DNA from: Bacillus sp. ISL-41
GTDB lineage: Bacteria; Bacillota; Bacilli; Bacillales; Cytobacillaceae
Direction of reading: 5' to 3'
DNA: 59,574 nucleotides
Assembly (NCBI RefSeq): GCF_018613235.1
Contig: NZ_JAGGQP010000020.1
Span: 1-59,574, forward strand
The first letter of the stretch is position 1, and each line of letters starts with the position of its first letter. The position numbers and the translations under genes are program-made. The notes beneath the pieces were generated by a model. That model was not told the origin of the DNA, did no database searches, and was given only the letters and a program-made list of their open reading frames with translations. Positions 1 through 9,040 of the stretch are shown here, piece by piece.

Positions 1-19
1 GCAAAAAGCGCTTCTTTGT

Positions 20-165
20 CGAAGTCTCCAGTTTCTGCGTTTCTGGACAGTCGGCTATACTTTTCGATTTCGGTCTGCCCAATGAAGTCAAAGAACGACT
101 TCACCGGTCAGCCCTCCAGCGCTTGTCGGGGCTGAACGAGGCGCTTACGCTTTTTTTCTTGAAGT
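20..165. repeat. Palindrome-rich intergenic repeat-like segment
   Basis: No credible gene is seen in the first 276 bases. The segment is more GC-rich than its surroundings and is built of small inverted repeats, including TGAAGTC at 83-89 paired with GACTTCA at 97-103, and GCGC steps around 120-150 ending in a T-run near 152-158. It resembles the dispersed palindromic intergenic repeats that I recall from Bacillaceae genomes (GCGCTTGTCGGGGCTGAAC type). Only one copy is visible here, so its repeat status is inferred. It could also act as a terminator for a gene to the left. Confidence 0.4.
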
Positions 166-276
166 GTTCTGAATGTGTTTTTTGCTTTAAAAGTTATAGA
201 ATAGGGAATAAGTATTTGAGTAGAGTGTTTCATCGATTTATCGATTTATCTAAAGTTTGAAAGAAGAGGTGTCACT

Positions 277-816
277 ATGGAAAAAGGTAATCATGAGCTT
301 GCGACATTTGCCGGAGGATGTTTCTGGTGCATGGTCAAGCCGTTCGATGAGCAGCCTGGCATTGTCAGCGTTGTTTCCGGCTATACTGGAGGCACGACTG
401 AAAATCCTACATATGAGCAGGTTTGCAGCGAGACCACCGGACATTATGAAGCCGTGCAAATCACATACAATCCGGAAATCTTTCCTTATGAGAAGCTGCT
501 CGAGTTATACTGGCAGCAAATAGATCCGACCGACCCAGGAGGCCAGTTTTACGACAGGGGTCAATCATACCAAACCGCGATTTTTTATCATAATGAAGAA
601 CAAAGACAGCTGGCTGAAGAATCAAAACAAAAGCTTGCAGATAGCGGGGTTTTCACGAAACCTATCGTTACCCAGATCTTGCCGGCCAAAACGTTTTATC
701 CCGCAGAGACATACCATCAGGATTATTATAAGAAAAACCCTGAAAGATACAATGCTTATCAAATCGGTTCAGGGCGCAAAGCTTTTATCAGGAATCATTG
801 GGGGGAAAAGGAATGA
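277..816 (+). CDS. msrA: Peptide methionine-(S)-S-oxide reductase MsrA
   Basis: Reduces the S-epimer of methionine sulfoxide in oxidised proteins, using thioredoxin, in the cytosol. The 179-residue length is normal for the family. The GGCFWCM motif at residues 13-19 carries the catalytic Cys15, and the conserved YTGG and GHYEAV segments follow. The ATG lies behind an AAGAAGAGG ribosome site. The stop overlaps the msrB start in an ATGA arrangement, which implies coupled translation. The order msrA-msrB-EIIA matches the B. subtilis yppP-yppQ-ypqE area as I remember it. Confidence 0.96.
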   Translation: MEKGNHELATFAGGCFWCMVKPFDEQPGIVSVVSGYTGGTTENPTYEQVCSETTGHYEAVQITYNPEIFPYEKLLELYWQQIDPTDPGGQFYDRGQSYQTAIFYHNEEQRQLAEESKQKLADSGVFTKPIVTQILPAKTFYPAETYHQDYYKKNPERYNAYQIGSGRKAFIRNHWGEKE

Positions 817-1250
817 TGAAGAAAAATCCAGAGGAGTTAAAGAAAAGATTGACACCCATGCAATATGAAGTTACACAAAATAATGGAACAGAACCGCCAT
901 TCAGGAATGAGTATTGGAATGATCTGCGAGAAGGGATATATGTTGATATTGTCTCTGGCAAGCCTTTATTTAGTTCCCGGGATAAATATGATGCGGGATG
1001 CGGCTGGCCAAGTTTCACCAAGCCGATCATGGAGGAAGAAGTAACCGAAAAACAAGACCTTAGCCATTTCATGGTCAGGACTGAAGTGCGCAGTAAAACA
1101 GCAGATTCCCATCTGGGCCATGTGTTTGATGATGGTCCCGGAGAGAATGGCCTGCGATATTGCATTAATTCCGCTGCATTGAGGTTTGTACCGAAAGAAA
1201 AAATGGAAGAGGAAGGGTATGGAGAGTACCTTAAGCTGTTCCAGGATTAA
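813..1250 (+). CDS. msrB: Peptide methionine-(R)-S-oxide reductase MsrB
   Basis: Reduces the R-epimer of methionine sulfoxide and so complements MsrA. The [15 protein letters not shown] and [11 protein letters not shown] motifs are all present. The Cys in RYCIN (about residue 117) is catalytic and the Cys in CGWPSF is the likely resolving residue. The two CxxC zinc motifs of zinc-type MsrB proteins are absent, as in B. subtilis MsrB. I chose the ATG at 813 (or 816) rather than the upstream TTG at 798, because the GGGGGGAAAAGGA ribosome site lies just before it and the overlap with msrA is typical. Confidence 0.95.
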   Translation: MMKKNPEELKKRLTPMQYEVTQNNGTEPPFRNEYWNDLREGIYVDIVSGKPLFSSRDKYDAGCGWPSFTKPIMEEEVTEKQDLSHFMVRTEVRSKTADSHLGHVFDDGPGENGLRYCINSAALRFVPKEKMEEEGYGEYLKLFQD

Positions 1251-1264
1251 TCATAGTTCTAAGA

Positions 1265-1783
1265 ATGGAAGGAATGATTCGTTTGTTTAAAAAGTTATTC
1301 GGAAAAAAAGAAGAGCAGGTTAAAACAATCCAGCTGCTATCACCCATTACCGGGAATGCAGTAAATTTAAGTGCTGTTCCTGATCCTGTCTTTTCAGAAA
1401 AAATGATGGGAGACGGAGTAGCGATTGAACCATCAGAGGGGGTTGTTGTGTCGCCAGTCGAAGGTGAAATCATTCAGGTTTTCCCGACTAAGCACGCGGT
1501 CGGAATAAGAGCGAAAAACGGAGCAGAGCTATTGATCCATATTGGATTGGAAACTGTTTCTCTTAAGGGTGAAGGATTCGAAACACATGTAGCACAAGGC
1601 GACAAAGTTAAGGTAGGCGATAAACTGGTAACCTTTGACCTTTCCGTTATCAGCGAAAAAGCAAAGAGTACAGTAACACCGATTATTATCACCAACACGG
1701 ATCAGGCTGCATCATTGAAGGTCTTAACAGAAGGAAATGTTGAAAAGGGCACGACACCCATCCTGGAAGTGACTTTTGAATAG
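1265..1783 (+). CDS. ypqE: Glucose-type PTS EIIA-domain protein (YpqE-like)
   Basis: Stand-alone EIIA(Glc)-type phosphocarrier. The histidine in the FPTKHAVGI segment and the one in LIHIGLETV form the active-site pair that accepts phosphate from HPr, and DKLVTFDL is also conserved. About 170 residues with no EIIB or EIIC partner nearby, so its sugar permease is unknown. The start is uncertain: ATG 1265 has no clear ribosome site, and ATG 1274 lies very close behind GGAAGG. A bidirectional terminator follows. Confidence 0.85.
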   Translation: MEGMIRLFKKLFGKKEEQVKTIQLLSPITGNAVNLSAVPDPVFSEKMMGDGVAIEPSEGVVVSPVEGEIIQVFPTKHAVGIRAKNGAELLIHIGLETVSLKGEGFETHVAQGDKVKVGDKLVTFDLSVISEKAKSTVTPIIITNTDQAASLKVLTEGNVEKGTTPILEVTFE

Positions 1784-1828
1784 GTAAGTGAGTATACTCG
1801 GAAAGACCTAAAGGGATTGTTCGTCAAT

Positions 1829-1862
1829 GAAAAACAGCCGCTGATTCAGCGGCTGTTTTCAT
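1829..1862. terminator. Bidirectional terminator with embedded stop codon
   Basis: AACAGCCGCTGA and TCAGCGGCTGTT form near-continuous 12-base arms flanked by A- and T-runs, so the hairpin can end transcription from both sides. The stop codon and last codons of the minus-strand DUF502 gene lie inside the stem. Confidence 0.85.
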
Positions 1863-2451
1863 TGACAGGTTTTTGGCCATTAGTGGAGGTCATTCCGCCT
1901 GAAAGGATGAATTTCATTGCATCTTCAGGTTTTACATCAATGATTTCAACGTCAGTTTTGGGAATCAAGAAGGTGAAACCTGCCACCTGAAACGTTTGAG
2001 GCACGTAGACAGCAACATACTCTGACAATGGCTTATGGAACGCCTTCAGGTCATCTGTTGTGATGAAGCCGAGACTCTTCATATGGGTACCGGGTATTGT
2101 AACCAAAGCAACCTTCGAAAATGACTTTTTCTCACCAAGGAAGGAATGGATTGTATCCTTTATAACCGAATAAACCGTTTTTACAAAAGGAGTCTTTTCC
2201 AGAAGCTTGTCAATTAGCTTAATGATACTTCCAGTGATGAACCGGGTTGACAGCCATCCCAGAATGGTAATCAGGATCAGGGTTGTCAGAAGGCCGATGC
2301 CAGGAATGTACCTTTCTTGTAAATATGGTTTCAGTACATTTCCAAGAAGACTGTCTAAAAACATGAATACTTTATAAATGACATAGATAACGAGAATAAT
2401 CGGGACTATTGTCAGGATCCCGTTAATGAAGTTCTTCAATACACTTTTCAT
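1846..2451 (-). CDS. DUF502 family membrane protein
   Basis: About 201 residues. Two hydrophobic segments (roughly residues 10-32 and 55-75) are followed by a soluble beta-rich part containing TPFVKTVYSVIKDT and PGTHMKSLGFITTDD, which is typical of DUF502. Function is not established; the protein should sit in the cytoplasmic membrane. I chose the ATG at 2451 over the longer frame because an AAGGAG ribosome site lies six bases before it. The last residues are encoded within the terminator stem. Confidence 0.8.
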   Translation of the reverse strand: MKSVLKNFINGILTIVPIILVIYVIYKVFMFLDSLLGNVLKPYLQERYIPGIGLLTTLILITILGWLSTRFITGSIIKLIDKLLEKTPFVKTVYSVIKDTIHSFLGEKKSFSKVALVTIPGTHMKSLGFITTDDLKAFHKPLSEYVAVYVPQTFQVAGFTFLIPKTDVEIIDVKPEDAMKFILSGGMTSTNGQKPVNENSR

Positions 2452-2508
2452 GGTAAACTCCTTATTCAAAACATATGGAAGTATCATACACTTTTTTACA
2501 GGGTTTTT

Positions 2509-3609
2509 CTATGATTGTTTTTTCTTATCCTTCGCGACGATAATCGAAGAAATCTGGATAATTTGCTGTTCACTGCTATTGTTTGGAGACGTTTTTTCGA
2601 CTGTTTCAAACCGGACATTGTGTTGTCCTTTATCCAGGCCGCTCGCGATATATAGATACCTTTCACGTGTGAAAGGCCACCAGGTGGAAATTGTCCTGAT
2701 ATATTCCCCGTCAATATACACCCTCAGATTTCCGCCATACTGACTGCGAATAGCTTTTACCCCAAGGATGGAGCCTTTGAACTCGTACTCTAGATAGTCG
2801 CCATTTCTTTTACTGATATTTATTCCATTTTCGATGACGAATCCCTTGCTTCCAGATAAGTTCTTTTTTTCATAAAAGGATAAGGTCTGCTCCCTGGTCA
2901 ATGGCTTTGGCAGACTGGCAATCTCGGCATCTGTTTCAATATTATTCTTGATCAGTTCAAGAATTGAAGCAGCATACAACTGGTATCCCTTACCATTAGG
3001 ATGTACAGTATCCGTCGTAAGCTGCTCTGTGAGCATCCCCGATTTCTTAAATGGAATGCGCATGTCCAGCGGCTTTGCTCCGTAATGGGCGGATACTCGT
3101 TTAATTGCATCAGCAAATTGTTCCTGTTTTAAGGGACTTTCAATGATGGTAATGACTTCGGATCCTGGGTAACGCTCCTTGGCATTACGGATCAATTTTT
3201 CATAAAAAAAAGTAAACTGTTCGGAATCCATGTATTTGCGGTCATTTTCACCAAAAACGATGAAGATGAGATCAATATCCCGGAATTTTGGAGCCTTTTG
3301 AAGTTTGTAAATTCCTTCAAAGGCGGTTGCGCCGCTTTGGACGAGCATATTCCTGCGTGCCCGGGTCCCGCTGAAATCCTTTAAAAGCACTTCAAGCTGG
3401 CTGTACCATCGCAAATTTTTATTTTCTGCCCCAGCACCCCGGCCAATGCTGTCACCGATGACCAAATAATTGAATGATGAACCTGCTTCAATTTTTTCAT
3501 ATACTGATAAATCTTCGGAAAGGTAATGTTCTGACTGTATCGCTAAAAAGGAAATAACTGCGGCGGCAAGAAAAACTATACTGAATACTTTTTTAGCGCT
3601 GGATTTCAT
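2509..3609 (-). CDS. SGNH/GDSL-family hydrolase, membrane-anchored
   Basis: 366 residues. An N-terminal hydrophobic segment (residues 7-24) acts as signal or anchor, so the enzyme faces outward. The SGNH blocks are visible: VIGDSIGRG with the nucleophile serine near residue 53, FGENDRKY with the block-III Asn, and TVHPNGKGY with the catalytic His. After about residue 230 comes a beta-rich domain likely to bind carbohydrate or surface material. An esterase acting on cell-wall or exopolysaccharide acyl groups is plausible but the substrate cannot be read. It lies 57 bases upstream of, and on the same strand as, the DUF502 gene. Confidence 0.8.
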   Translation of the reverse strand: MKSSAKKVFSIVFLAAAVISFLAIQSEHYLSEDLSVYEKIEAGSSFNYLVIGDSIGRGAGAENKNLRWYSQLEVLLKDFSGTRARRNMLVQSGATAFEGIYKLQKAPKFRDIDLIFIVFGENDRKYMDSEQFTFFYEKLIRNAKERYPGSEVITIIESPLKQEQFADAIKRVSAHYGAKPLDMRIPFKKSGMLTEQLTTDTVHPNGKGYQLYAASILELIKNNIETDAEIASLPKPLTREQTLSFYEKKNLSGSKGFVIENGINISKRNGDYLEYEFKGSILGVKAIRSQYGGNLRVYIDGEYIRTISTWWPFTRERYLYIASGLDKGQHNVRFETVEKTSPNNSSEQQIIQISSIIVAKDKKKQS

Positions 3610-3824
3610 TCGTGTTGGTATCCCTCCGGAAAGTAAGCCTTTAAGCTAATTGTAACTGCTAGTACAGGAACTGTGAAAAGAAATTTTTCAGCGCGAAGAC
3701 TGTAATTCATTTCTTTGATTGAATCGATATTTTTTTAAAAATGGGCTAATGCACAAACGGGTCAAGTACCCATATCATACCGTAAAGGGAAAGCAATTCA
3801 AAAACAAACGAGGAGTGGTTTTTA

Positions 3825-4028
3825 ATGTACGGATATGATAATGCCCCAATGCCTGTAACATCACCGATGGGAACAGCACCAATGCATGGCACTTTCTGTG
3901 GCGGAGGTTATCCTTATGCAGGTGTGGCTGGTGTTGGCACAGGATACGGATACGGCGGTTTTGCATTGATCGTTGTTCTGTTTATCTTGTTAATCATCAT
4001 TGGCGCATGCTGCAGCTATAACTGGTAA
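3825..4028 (+). CDS. YjcZ-type small membrane sporulation peptide
   Basis: 67 residues. A Gly/Tyr/Met/Pro-rich front (GGGYPYAGVAGVGTGYGYGG) is followed by the single hydrophobic helix FALIVVLFILLIIIGACC. This is the signature of the YjcZ/YrdI-type peptides of spore formers. The exact role is unknown; several members are sporulation-expressed and membrane-bound. It has a strong GAGGAG ribosome site and a solid terminator downstream. Confidence 0.85.
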   Translation: MYGYDNAPMPVTSPMGTAPMHGTFCGGGYPYAGVAGVGTGYGYGGFALIVVLFILLIIIGACCSYNW

Positions 4029-4052
4029 AAACAATTTAATTCTCGAAAAGTC

Positions 4053-4088
4053 TAAGAGGTTGCCTGGTGACAGGCAGCCTCTTATTTT
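4053..4088 (+). terminator. Rho-independent terminator after yjcZ-like gene
   Basis: AAGAGG-TTGCCTG and CAGGCA-GCCTCTT form a strong stem around a GTGA loop, followed by ATTTTG. Confidence 0.85.
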
Positions 4089-4217
4089 GATTCGATAAAA
4101 CACGAACAATTAATTGTTTGTTATGAAATATAGTTCGCTATTTAAGTTGACGACATCGCTGTATTTTGTTATATTTACCAAGTGTTAAGCAAAAAACAGA
4201 TTGGCGGGGGATGCTGT

Positions 4218-5684
4218 ATGAATACAAACTATGATGTGATTGTCGTTGGAGCAGGTCCGGCAGGTATATTTACTTGTTATGAATTATCGTTAAAAATGCC
4301 TGAAGCAAAAGTGCTGCTTGTTGATAAGGGCCATGATATTTATCGCAGGAACTGCCCGATTTTACAGAAAAAGATTGAGAAATGCCCGCCAGCAGCAGGG
4401 AAGAAGGATTATGCCGGCTGCCTTCCTGCATGTTCAATAACGAACGGATTTGGCGGTGCCGGAGCCTATTCAGATGGAAAATTCAATATTACAAGCGAAT
4501 TCGGCGGATGGATGACGGATTACCTTCCTGATTCAAAAGTTGTCGAGCTTATTAAATACGTGGATGGAATTAACCTCAAGCATGGAGCTACAGAAAGCAT
4601 TACAGATCCAATGACAGATAAGGTAAGGGAAATTGAGAGAAGAGGCTATGCCGCAGGATTGAAACTGCTGAGAGCACAGGTCCGCCATCTTGGGACGGAA
4701 CAGAATCTTGAAATCTTGAAAAATATATTTGAGTACTTAAAAGATAAAGTCGATATGGCGTTCAAGACGGAAATCGAGGATTTGATTACAGAAAAAACGC
4801 CTGAAGGCCATAAAGTCACAGGTGTTGAACTTAGGAATGGCCAGCAGATTTTTGCCGATAAAATTGTAGTTGCCCCGGGCCGTGACGGCTCCAAATGGCT
4901 GACGCAGCTATTGAAAAAAAGAAGGCTTAAGATGATCAATAACCAGGTCGATATTGGAGTCCGTGTTGAAACTTCAAATGTCGTCATGGAGGAAATAAAT
5001 GAGCATTTATATGAAGGGAAATTCATCTTCAATACATCCGTAGGAACCAGTGTGAGAACGTTCTGCAGTAATCCATCCGGACATGTTGTAGTCGAAAACC
5101 ACTCCGGAATCATGCTTGCTAATGGCCACGCGTACAAAGATCCTAATCTGGGAAGCAGCAATACCAATTTCGCCTTGCTTGTGTCCCATACTTTTTCTGA
5201 GCCATTTGATAAGCCCAATGAATATGCCCATGAAATCTCCAGGCTGGCAAACAGTCTTTCAAATGGCGGCCTGATTGTACAGAAGTATGGTGATATTTTA
5301 AAAGGGAGAAGGTCCACTGAAAAAAGGATCAAAGAAGGATTCCTGGAACCGACTTTGAAGGAAGCTGTTCCCGGGGATCTTGGGCTAGTCCTTCCATATA
5401 ATACGCTGAAAAGTTTGATTGAAATGACGGAAGCGCTCAACCAGGTAACTCCTGGTCTTGCTTCAGACCATACTTTGTTTTATGGTGTTGAAGCGAAATT
5501 CTACTCCGCAAGGCCGAAGTTGAATGACAGGTTTGAAACCGAAATCAGCGGCCTGTATGTTGGCGGGGACGGAGCCGGAATCACGAGAGGCCTGGCACAG
5601 GCGAGCGCATGCGGTGTATGGATTGCCACCGATATCATCGAAAAGTCCAGGGTTGGCCGGAAAACAGAGCCAGCGCTAGTTTAA
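4218..5684 (+). CDS. FAD-dependent dehydrogenase (COG2509-like)
   Basis: 488 residues. The N-terminal Rossmann motif VVGAGPAGIF (residues 8-17) and a C-terminal GLYVGGDGAGITRG segment form the FAD-binding site. A Cys-containing stretch (NCPILQKKIEKCPP, then GCLPACSITNGFGGAG) is typical of this uncharacterised flavoprotein group, annotated as NAD(P)/FAD-dependent oxidoreductase. The substrate is unknown. I chose the ATG at 4218 because GGGGGA lies seven bases upstream; the in-frame ATG at 4182 has no ribosome site. It appears monocistronic. Confidence 0.85.
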   Translation: MNTNYDVIVVGAGPAGIFTCYELSLKMPEAKVLLVDKGHDIYRRNCPILQKKIEKCPPAAGKKDYAGCLPACSITNGFGGAGAYSDGKFNITSEFGGWMTDYLPDSKVVELIKYVDGINLKHGATESITDPMTDKVREIERRGYAAGLKLLRAQVRHLGTEQNLEILKNIFEYLKDKVDMAFKTEIEDLITEKTPEGHKVTGVELRNGQQIFADKIVVAPGRDGSKWLTQLLKKRRLKMINNQVDIGVRVETSNVVMEEINEHLYEGKFIFNTSVGTSVRTFCSNPSGHVVVENHSGIMLANGHAYKDPNLGSSNTNFALLVSHTFSEPFDKPNEYAHEISRLANSLSNGGLIVQKYGDILKGRRSTEKRIKEGFLEPTLKEAVPGDLGLVLPYNTLKSLIEMTEALNQVTPGLASDHTLFYGVEAKFYSARPKLNDRFETEISGLYVGGDGAGITRGLAQASACGVWIATDIIEKSRVGRKTEPALV

Positions 5685-5748
5685 AGATGCATACACACTT
5701 CCACTTCTTTGATAAAATAAACCTAAATACAGAAGAGGCGGGGAAAGT

Positions 5749-6730
5749 ATGTTTGCACCTAAATTAGTGCCAGGGGATGAAATAAGAGTAATTGCGCCTG
5801 CGACCAGCATGATCATTTTAAAGGAAGCTCAGGTTGATTTGGCTGTTGAAAGGTTGACCAAACTGGGCTTCAATGTGACATTCGGAAAGAACGCAGATGC
5901 CCATGATGAGTTTTTCAGCTCTTCCATTGCAGAAAGAATCGAGGACCTGCATGATGCATTTGCAGATCCAAATGTAAAAGGGATCCTTACTGCACTTGGC
6001 GGCTATAATTCTAACCAGCTGCTAAAATATATAGACTTTGACCTGATTGCTGCTAATCCGAAGGTTTTTTGCGGGTACAGTGACATTACAGCGCTGCAGT
6101 TAGCTATTTATCAAAAAACAGGTCTCGTTACTTATTCTGGGCCCCTTTTTTCGAGCTTCGGCGTAAAGCATGGACTTGAATATACGATGGAATCGTTCTT
6201 GCAGGCAGTCACCAATGATGCGCCTTATGAAATCGTTCCATCAAGTACATGGTCTGATGACGCCTGGTATCTCGACCAGGAAAATCGGACATTCCATGAA
6301 CAAAGCTCCTACTCGATTTTTCAGGAAGGCGAAGCAGAGGGAAGGCTGATCGGCGGCAATCTTTGTACGATGAACCTTCTTCAGGGTACAGAATTCATGC
6401 CTTCCCCTCAAGGATAGCATCCTGTTCATTGAGGATGACGAAGAAAGCCACTCCAGAAGCTTCGACAGGGACCTGCAATCGCTGCTTCATCTTCCAGATG
6501 CTGACTCAATAAAAGCTCTGTTGATTGGCCGTTTCCAAAAGAACTCCAATATTACGGAAGAAGCTCTAAGGAAGATTATTTCAAGTAAGGAAGAGCTGCG
6601 GAATATCCCAATCATTGCAAACGTCAACTTCGGGCATGTCCAGCCTCTTGCCACACTGCCTATTGGGGCAGTTGCAACAGTAAAGGCAGCAGGTGGCCAA
6701 ACCGAGATCTTTATCGAACAAAAAGAATGA
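5749..6730 (+). pseudogene. Frameshifted LD-carboxypeptidase (S66 family)
   Basis: Muropeptide LD-carboxypeptidase of the LdcA/MccF type, which trims the tetrapeptide stem of peptidoglycan during recycling. The first frame runs to 6417 and holds the serine nucleophile in FCGYSDITAL plus GRLIGGNLCTMNLLQG. It stops after MPSPQG. The second frame resumes with LKDSILFIEDDEE and keeps the conserved NFGHVQPLATLPIGA segment with the catalytic His. One extra C in the CCCC run at 6404-6407 explains the shift; removing it gives one protein of about 326 residues, the family's normal length. It is either a recent inactivation or a sequencing error. Confidence 0.85.
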
Positions 6731-6747
6731 GGATATAAACTTCTGAT

Positions 6748-6775
6748 GGCACCTTTTATAGGTGTCCTTTTTTTA
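6748..6775 (+). terminator. Terminator after LD-carboxypeptidase
   Basis: GGCACC and GGTGTC pair across a TTTTATA loop and are followed by CTTTTTTT. The next 210 bases up to the aminotransferase gene hold no gene. Confidence 0.75.
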
Positions 6776-6985
6776 TGCCTGGAATTTGTCGGACAAAACA
6801 GCCGATGGAAGAGCAGAATTTGTCAGAGCTGCAGGCTTCCTCATTTACGAAAATGTATCAGATCCTTCCCTAATCCCGTGCTAGTACCACTTATTTTTTA
6901 CATCTTCAAGAAAGATTCCCCTTTTCATTTCATACAATTTACTGAATGTCCATTTAATTTTAATTGCGGTGAATGGAGTGAATTT

Positions 6986-8347
6986 ATGAAGCCGTCCTAC
7001 TTGATTAAACCTGCCTTGGATGAAAGCTATCCAGAGATTGACTATGGAAAAGGTGTCTTTCTTTTTGACAAAGATGGCAAGAAATATCTTGATGCTGCAT
7101 CCGGGGCTGTCACAGCAAATATCGGACACGGAGTTCCTGAAATTATCCTGGCAATGCATGAACAGTCCAAACGGGTGTCTTTTGTCTATCGCTCCCAGTT
7201 CACTAGTGAGGCAGCTGAAAAGCTGGCGGAAAAACTCGCTGATGCTTTGCCGGGAGATTTGAATTGGAGTTTCTTTGTAAATAGTGGTTCAGAGGCTACA
7301 GAAACCGCGCTGAAAATTGCGATTCAGTATTGGCAAGAGAAAGGGATTAAGACAAAAACAAAAATTTTATCAAGATGGATCAGCTACCATGGAATCACTC
7401 TGGGTGCACTATCTATGTCAGGACATCCGGGAAGAAGAGCGAGGTTTGTTCCATTGCTTGAAGAATTCCCATCGATTTCACCTCCATATTGCTATCGCTG
7501 TCCATATCAAAGCACAGCGCCTGAGTGTGGTTTTTTATGTGCGATGGAGCTTGAGGGAGCAATAAAGCGGATCGGTTCAGACCATATCGCCGGATTTATT
7601 GCAGAACCGGTTATTGGTGCGGCTGGAGGGGCGATTTCACCCCCAGAAGGCTATTACGAAACAATTAAAAAGATTTGTGACGAAAACAATATATTATTCA
7701 TTGCGGATGAGGTCATGACGGGTTTTGGCCGTACAGGGACGATGCTGGCATCAGAACACTGGAACATCTTTCCCGATATTGTCGCGCTAGGTAAGGGAAT
7801 GGGAGCAGGTTATGCCCCGATTGCGGCAACAGTTGTCAGTGACCATGTCATGGAACCTATTCTGAATGGCTCCAAATCAATTATGAGCGGTCATACTCTT
7901 AGCGCGAACCCACAATCCTGCGCTGCCGCACTGGCGGTCATGGAATACCTTGAGAACAATCAAGTTTTAAGTGAAGTCGAATCAAAGTCTGTGTACCTGA
8001 AAAATAAACTTGATAAGTTGAAAAATCAGTTTGATTTTATAGGGGATGTCCGGGGCAAAGGCTTGCTTCTCGGTCTGGAATTTGTCAGATTGCCAGGTGC
8101 GAAACTCCCGTTTGAACGAAGTATGAAACTAACTGAAATAGTGGTAAAGTCGGGCAGAGATCATGGGATATTGCTGTATCCTGCAGGCGCCGGCCTGGAT
8201 GGTCTTTCAGGGGATGCAATAATTATCTCCCCGCCGCTGACCATCACCAGGCGGGAGATTGATGAATTAATAGCATTGCTGAAGGCAACATTCATGGATG
8301 TGTATAGAATACTGGGATTTCCTTTTGAAGATGGAGTTGAGAAGTAG
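6986..8347 (+). CDS. yodT: PLP aminotransferase, YodT-like, lysine catabolism
   Basis: Class III PLP aminotransferase of 453 residues. Visible features are NSGSEATETALKIA (phosphate loop), FIADEVMTGFGRTG (the Asp binding the PLP ring) and DIVALGKGMGAGYAP with the Schiff-base Lys. By analogy with the B. subtilis yod-kamA locus it should remove the 3-amino group of N6-acetyl-beta-lysine to give 3-keto-6-acetamidohexanoate; the substrate is inferred from context. I chose the ATG at 6986 with GGAGTG upstream; the longer frame begins inside the preceding terminator. The CoA-transferase start follows the stop directly. Confidence 0.85.
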   Translation: MKPSYLIKPALDESYPEIDYGKGVFLFDKDGKKYLDAASGAVTANIGHGVPEIILAMHEQSKRVSFVYRSQFTSEAAEKLAEKLADALPGDLNWSFFVNSGSEATETALKIAIQYWQEKGIKTKTKILSRWISYHGITLGALSMSGHPGRRARFVPLLEEFPSISPPYCYRCPYQSTAPECGFLCAMELEGAIKRIGSDHIAGFIAEPVIGAAGGAISPPEGYYETIKKICDENNILFIADEVMTGFGRTGTMLASEHWNIFPDIVALGKGMGAGYAPIAATVVSDHVMEPILNGSKSIMSGHTLSANPQSCAAALAVMEYLENNQVLSEVESKSVYLKNKLDKLKNQFDFIGDVRGKGLLLGLEFVRLPGAKLPFERSMKLTEIVVKSGRDHGILLYPAGAGLDGLSGDAIIISPPLTITRREIDELIALLKATFMDVYRILGFPFEDGVEK

Positions 8348-9040
8348 ATGGATAATCCGTTTGGAAAAATAGCGACGCTTGAGCAGGCAATGGAGTATTT
8401 TTATGACGGAATGACTTTGATGTTTGGCGGATTTGGCGGAGTAGGCTCTCCCCCTGACCTGATTGACGGCATTCTTGAAAAAGATATAAAAAATCTTGTG
8501 CTGATTGGGAATGATACAGGTTTTCCCGAGATCGGCATTGGCAAAATTGTCAGCCGCGGGAAAGCAAAGAAAGTCATCGCCTCCCATATTGGGTCCAACC
8601 CAGTAGCAGGCAATCTGATGACCAAGGGAGAACTGGAGGTTGAATTCTCGCCGCAGGGAACTCTTACAGAACGGATTCGTGCGGGAGGAATGGGACTGGG
8701 AGCCATTTTGACAGATGTAGGAGTGGATCATGAGTTTGTTGCAAAAGGCAAACAAAGAATGACATTGAACGGCAAAGATTATTTGATTGAAACTGCGTTA
8801 ACAGCCGAAGTTTCAATCGTTTATGCAAAAAAGGCAGATCCATATGGAAATCTTGTCTTTGATAAAAGTGCCAGGAATACGAACCCGCTAGTGGCGATGG
8901 CCGGAAAATTCACCATCGCGGAGGCAGAGGAAATCGTGCCCCTTGGCAGCCTGGATCCTGAAGAAATCGTCACGCCTGGTGTATTCGTGGATATGGTAAT
9001 TCCTTCTGGAGGGGTGAATTGGAAATGGGCATGGGAATAG
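8348..9040 (+). CDS. yodS: Ketoacid CoA-transferase subunit A, YodS-like
   Basis: 230 residues of the SCOT/AtoD alpha-subunit type. The glycine-rich GGFGGVGSPPDLIDGI and the GSNPVAGNLM segments are the recognisable blocks. With the beta subunit that overlaps it, the enzyme is expected to act on 3-keto-6-acetamidohexanoate, feeding cleavage towards 4-acetamidobutyrate and acetyl units; that assignment rests on operon context. The ATG follows the yodT stop with no gap, so the pair is translationally coupled. Confidence 0.86.
   Translation: MDNPFGKIATLEQAMEYFYDGMTLMFGGFGGVGSPPDLIDGILEKDIKNLVLIGNDTGFPEIGIGKIVSRGKAKKVIASHIGSNPVAGNLMTKGELEVEFSPQGTLTERIRAGGMGLGAILTDVGVDHEFVAKGKQRMTLNGKDYLIETALTAEVSIVYAKKADPYGNLVFDKSARNTNPLVAMAGKFTIAEAEEIVPLGSLDPEEIVTPGVFVDMVIPSGGVNWKWAWE

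Noticed and set aside
4646-5440. 264-codon open frame on the minus strand
   Set aside because: It lies wholly within the flavoprotein gene, has no ribosome site and its sequence resembles no protein; it is an antisense shadow.
6917-6938. CATACAAT upstream of the yodT-like gene, resembling a sigma-E -10 as expected from the B. subtilis yod operon
   Set aside because: The -35 part does not fit well, so I did not list it as a promoter. No sigma-54 site was found there either.
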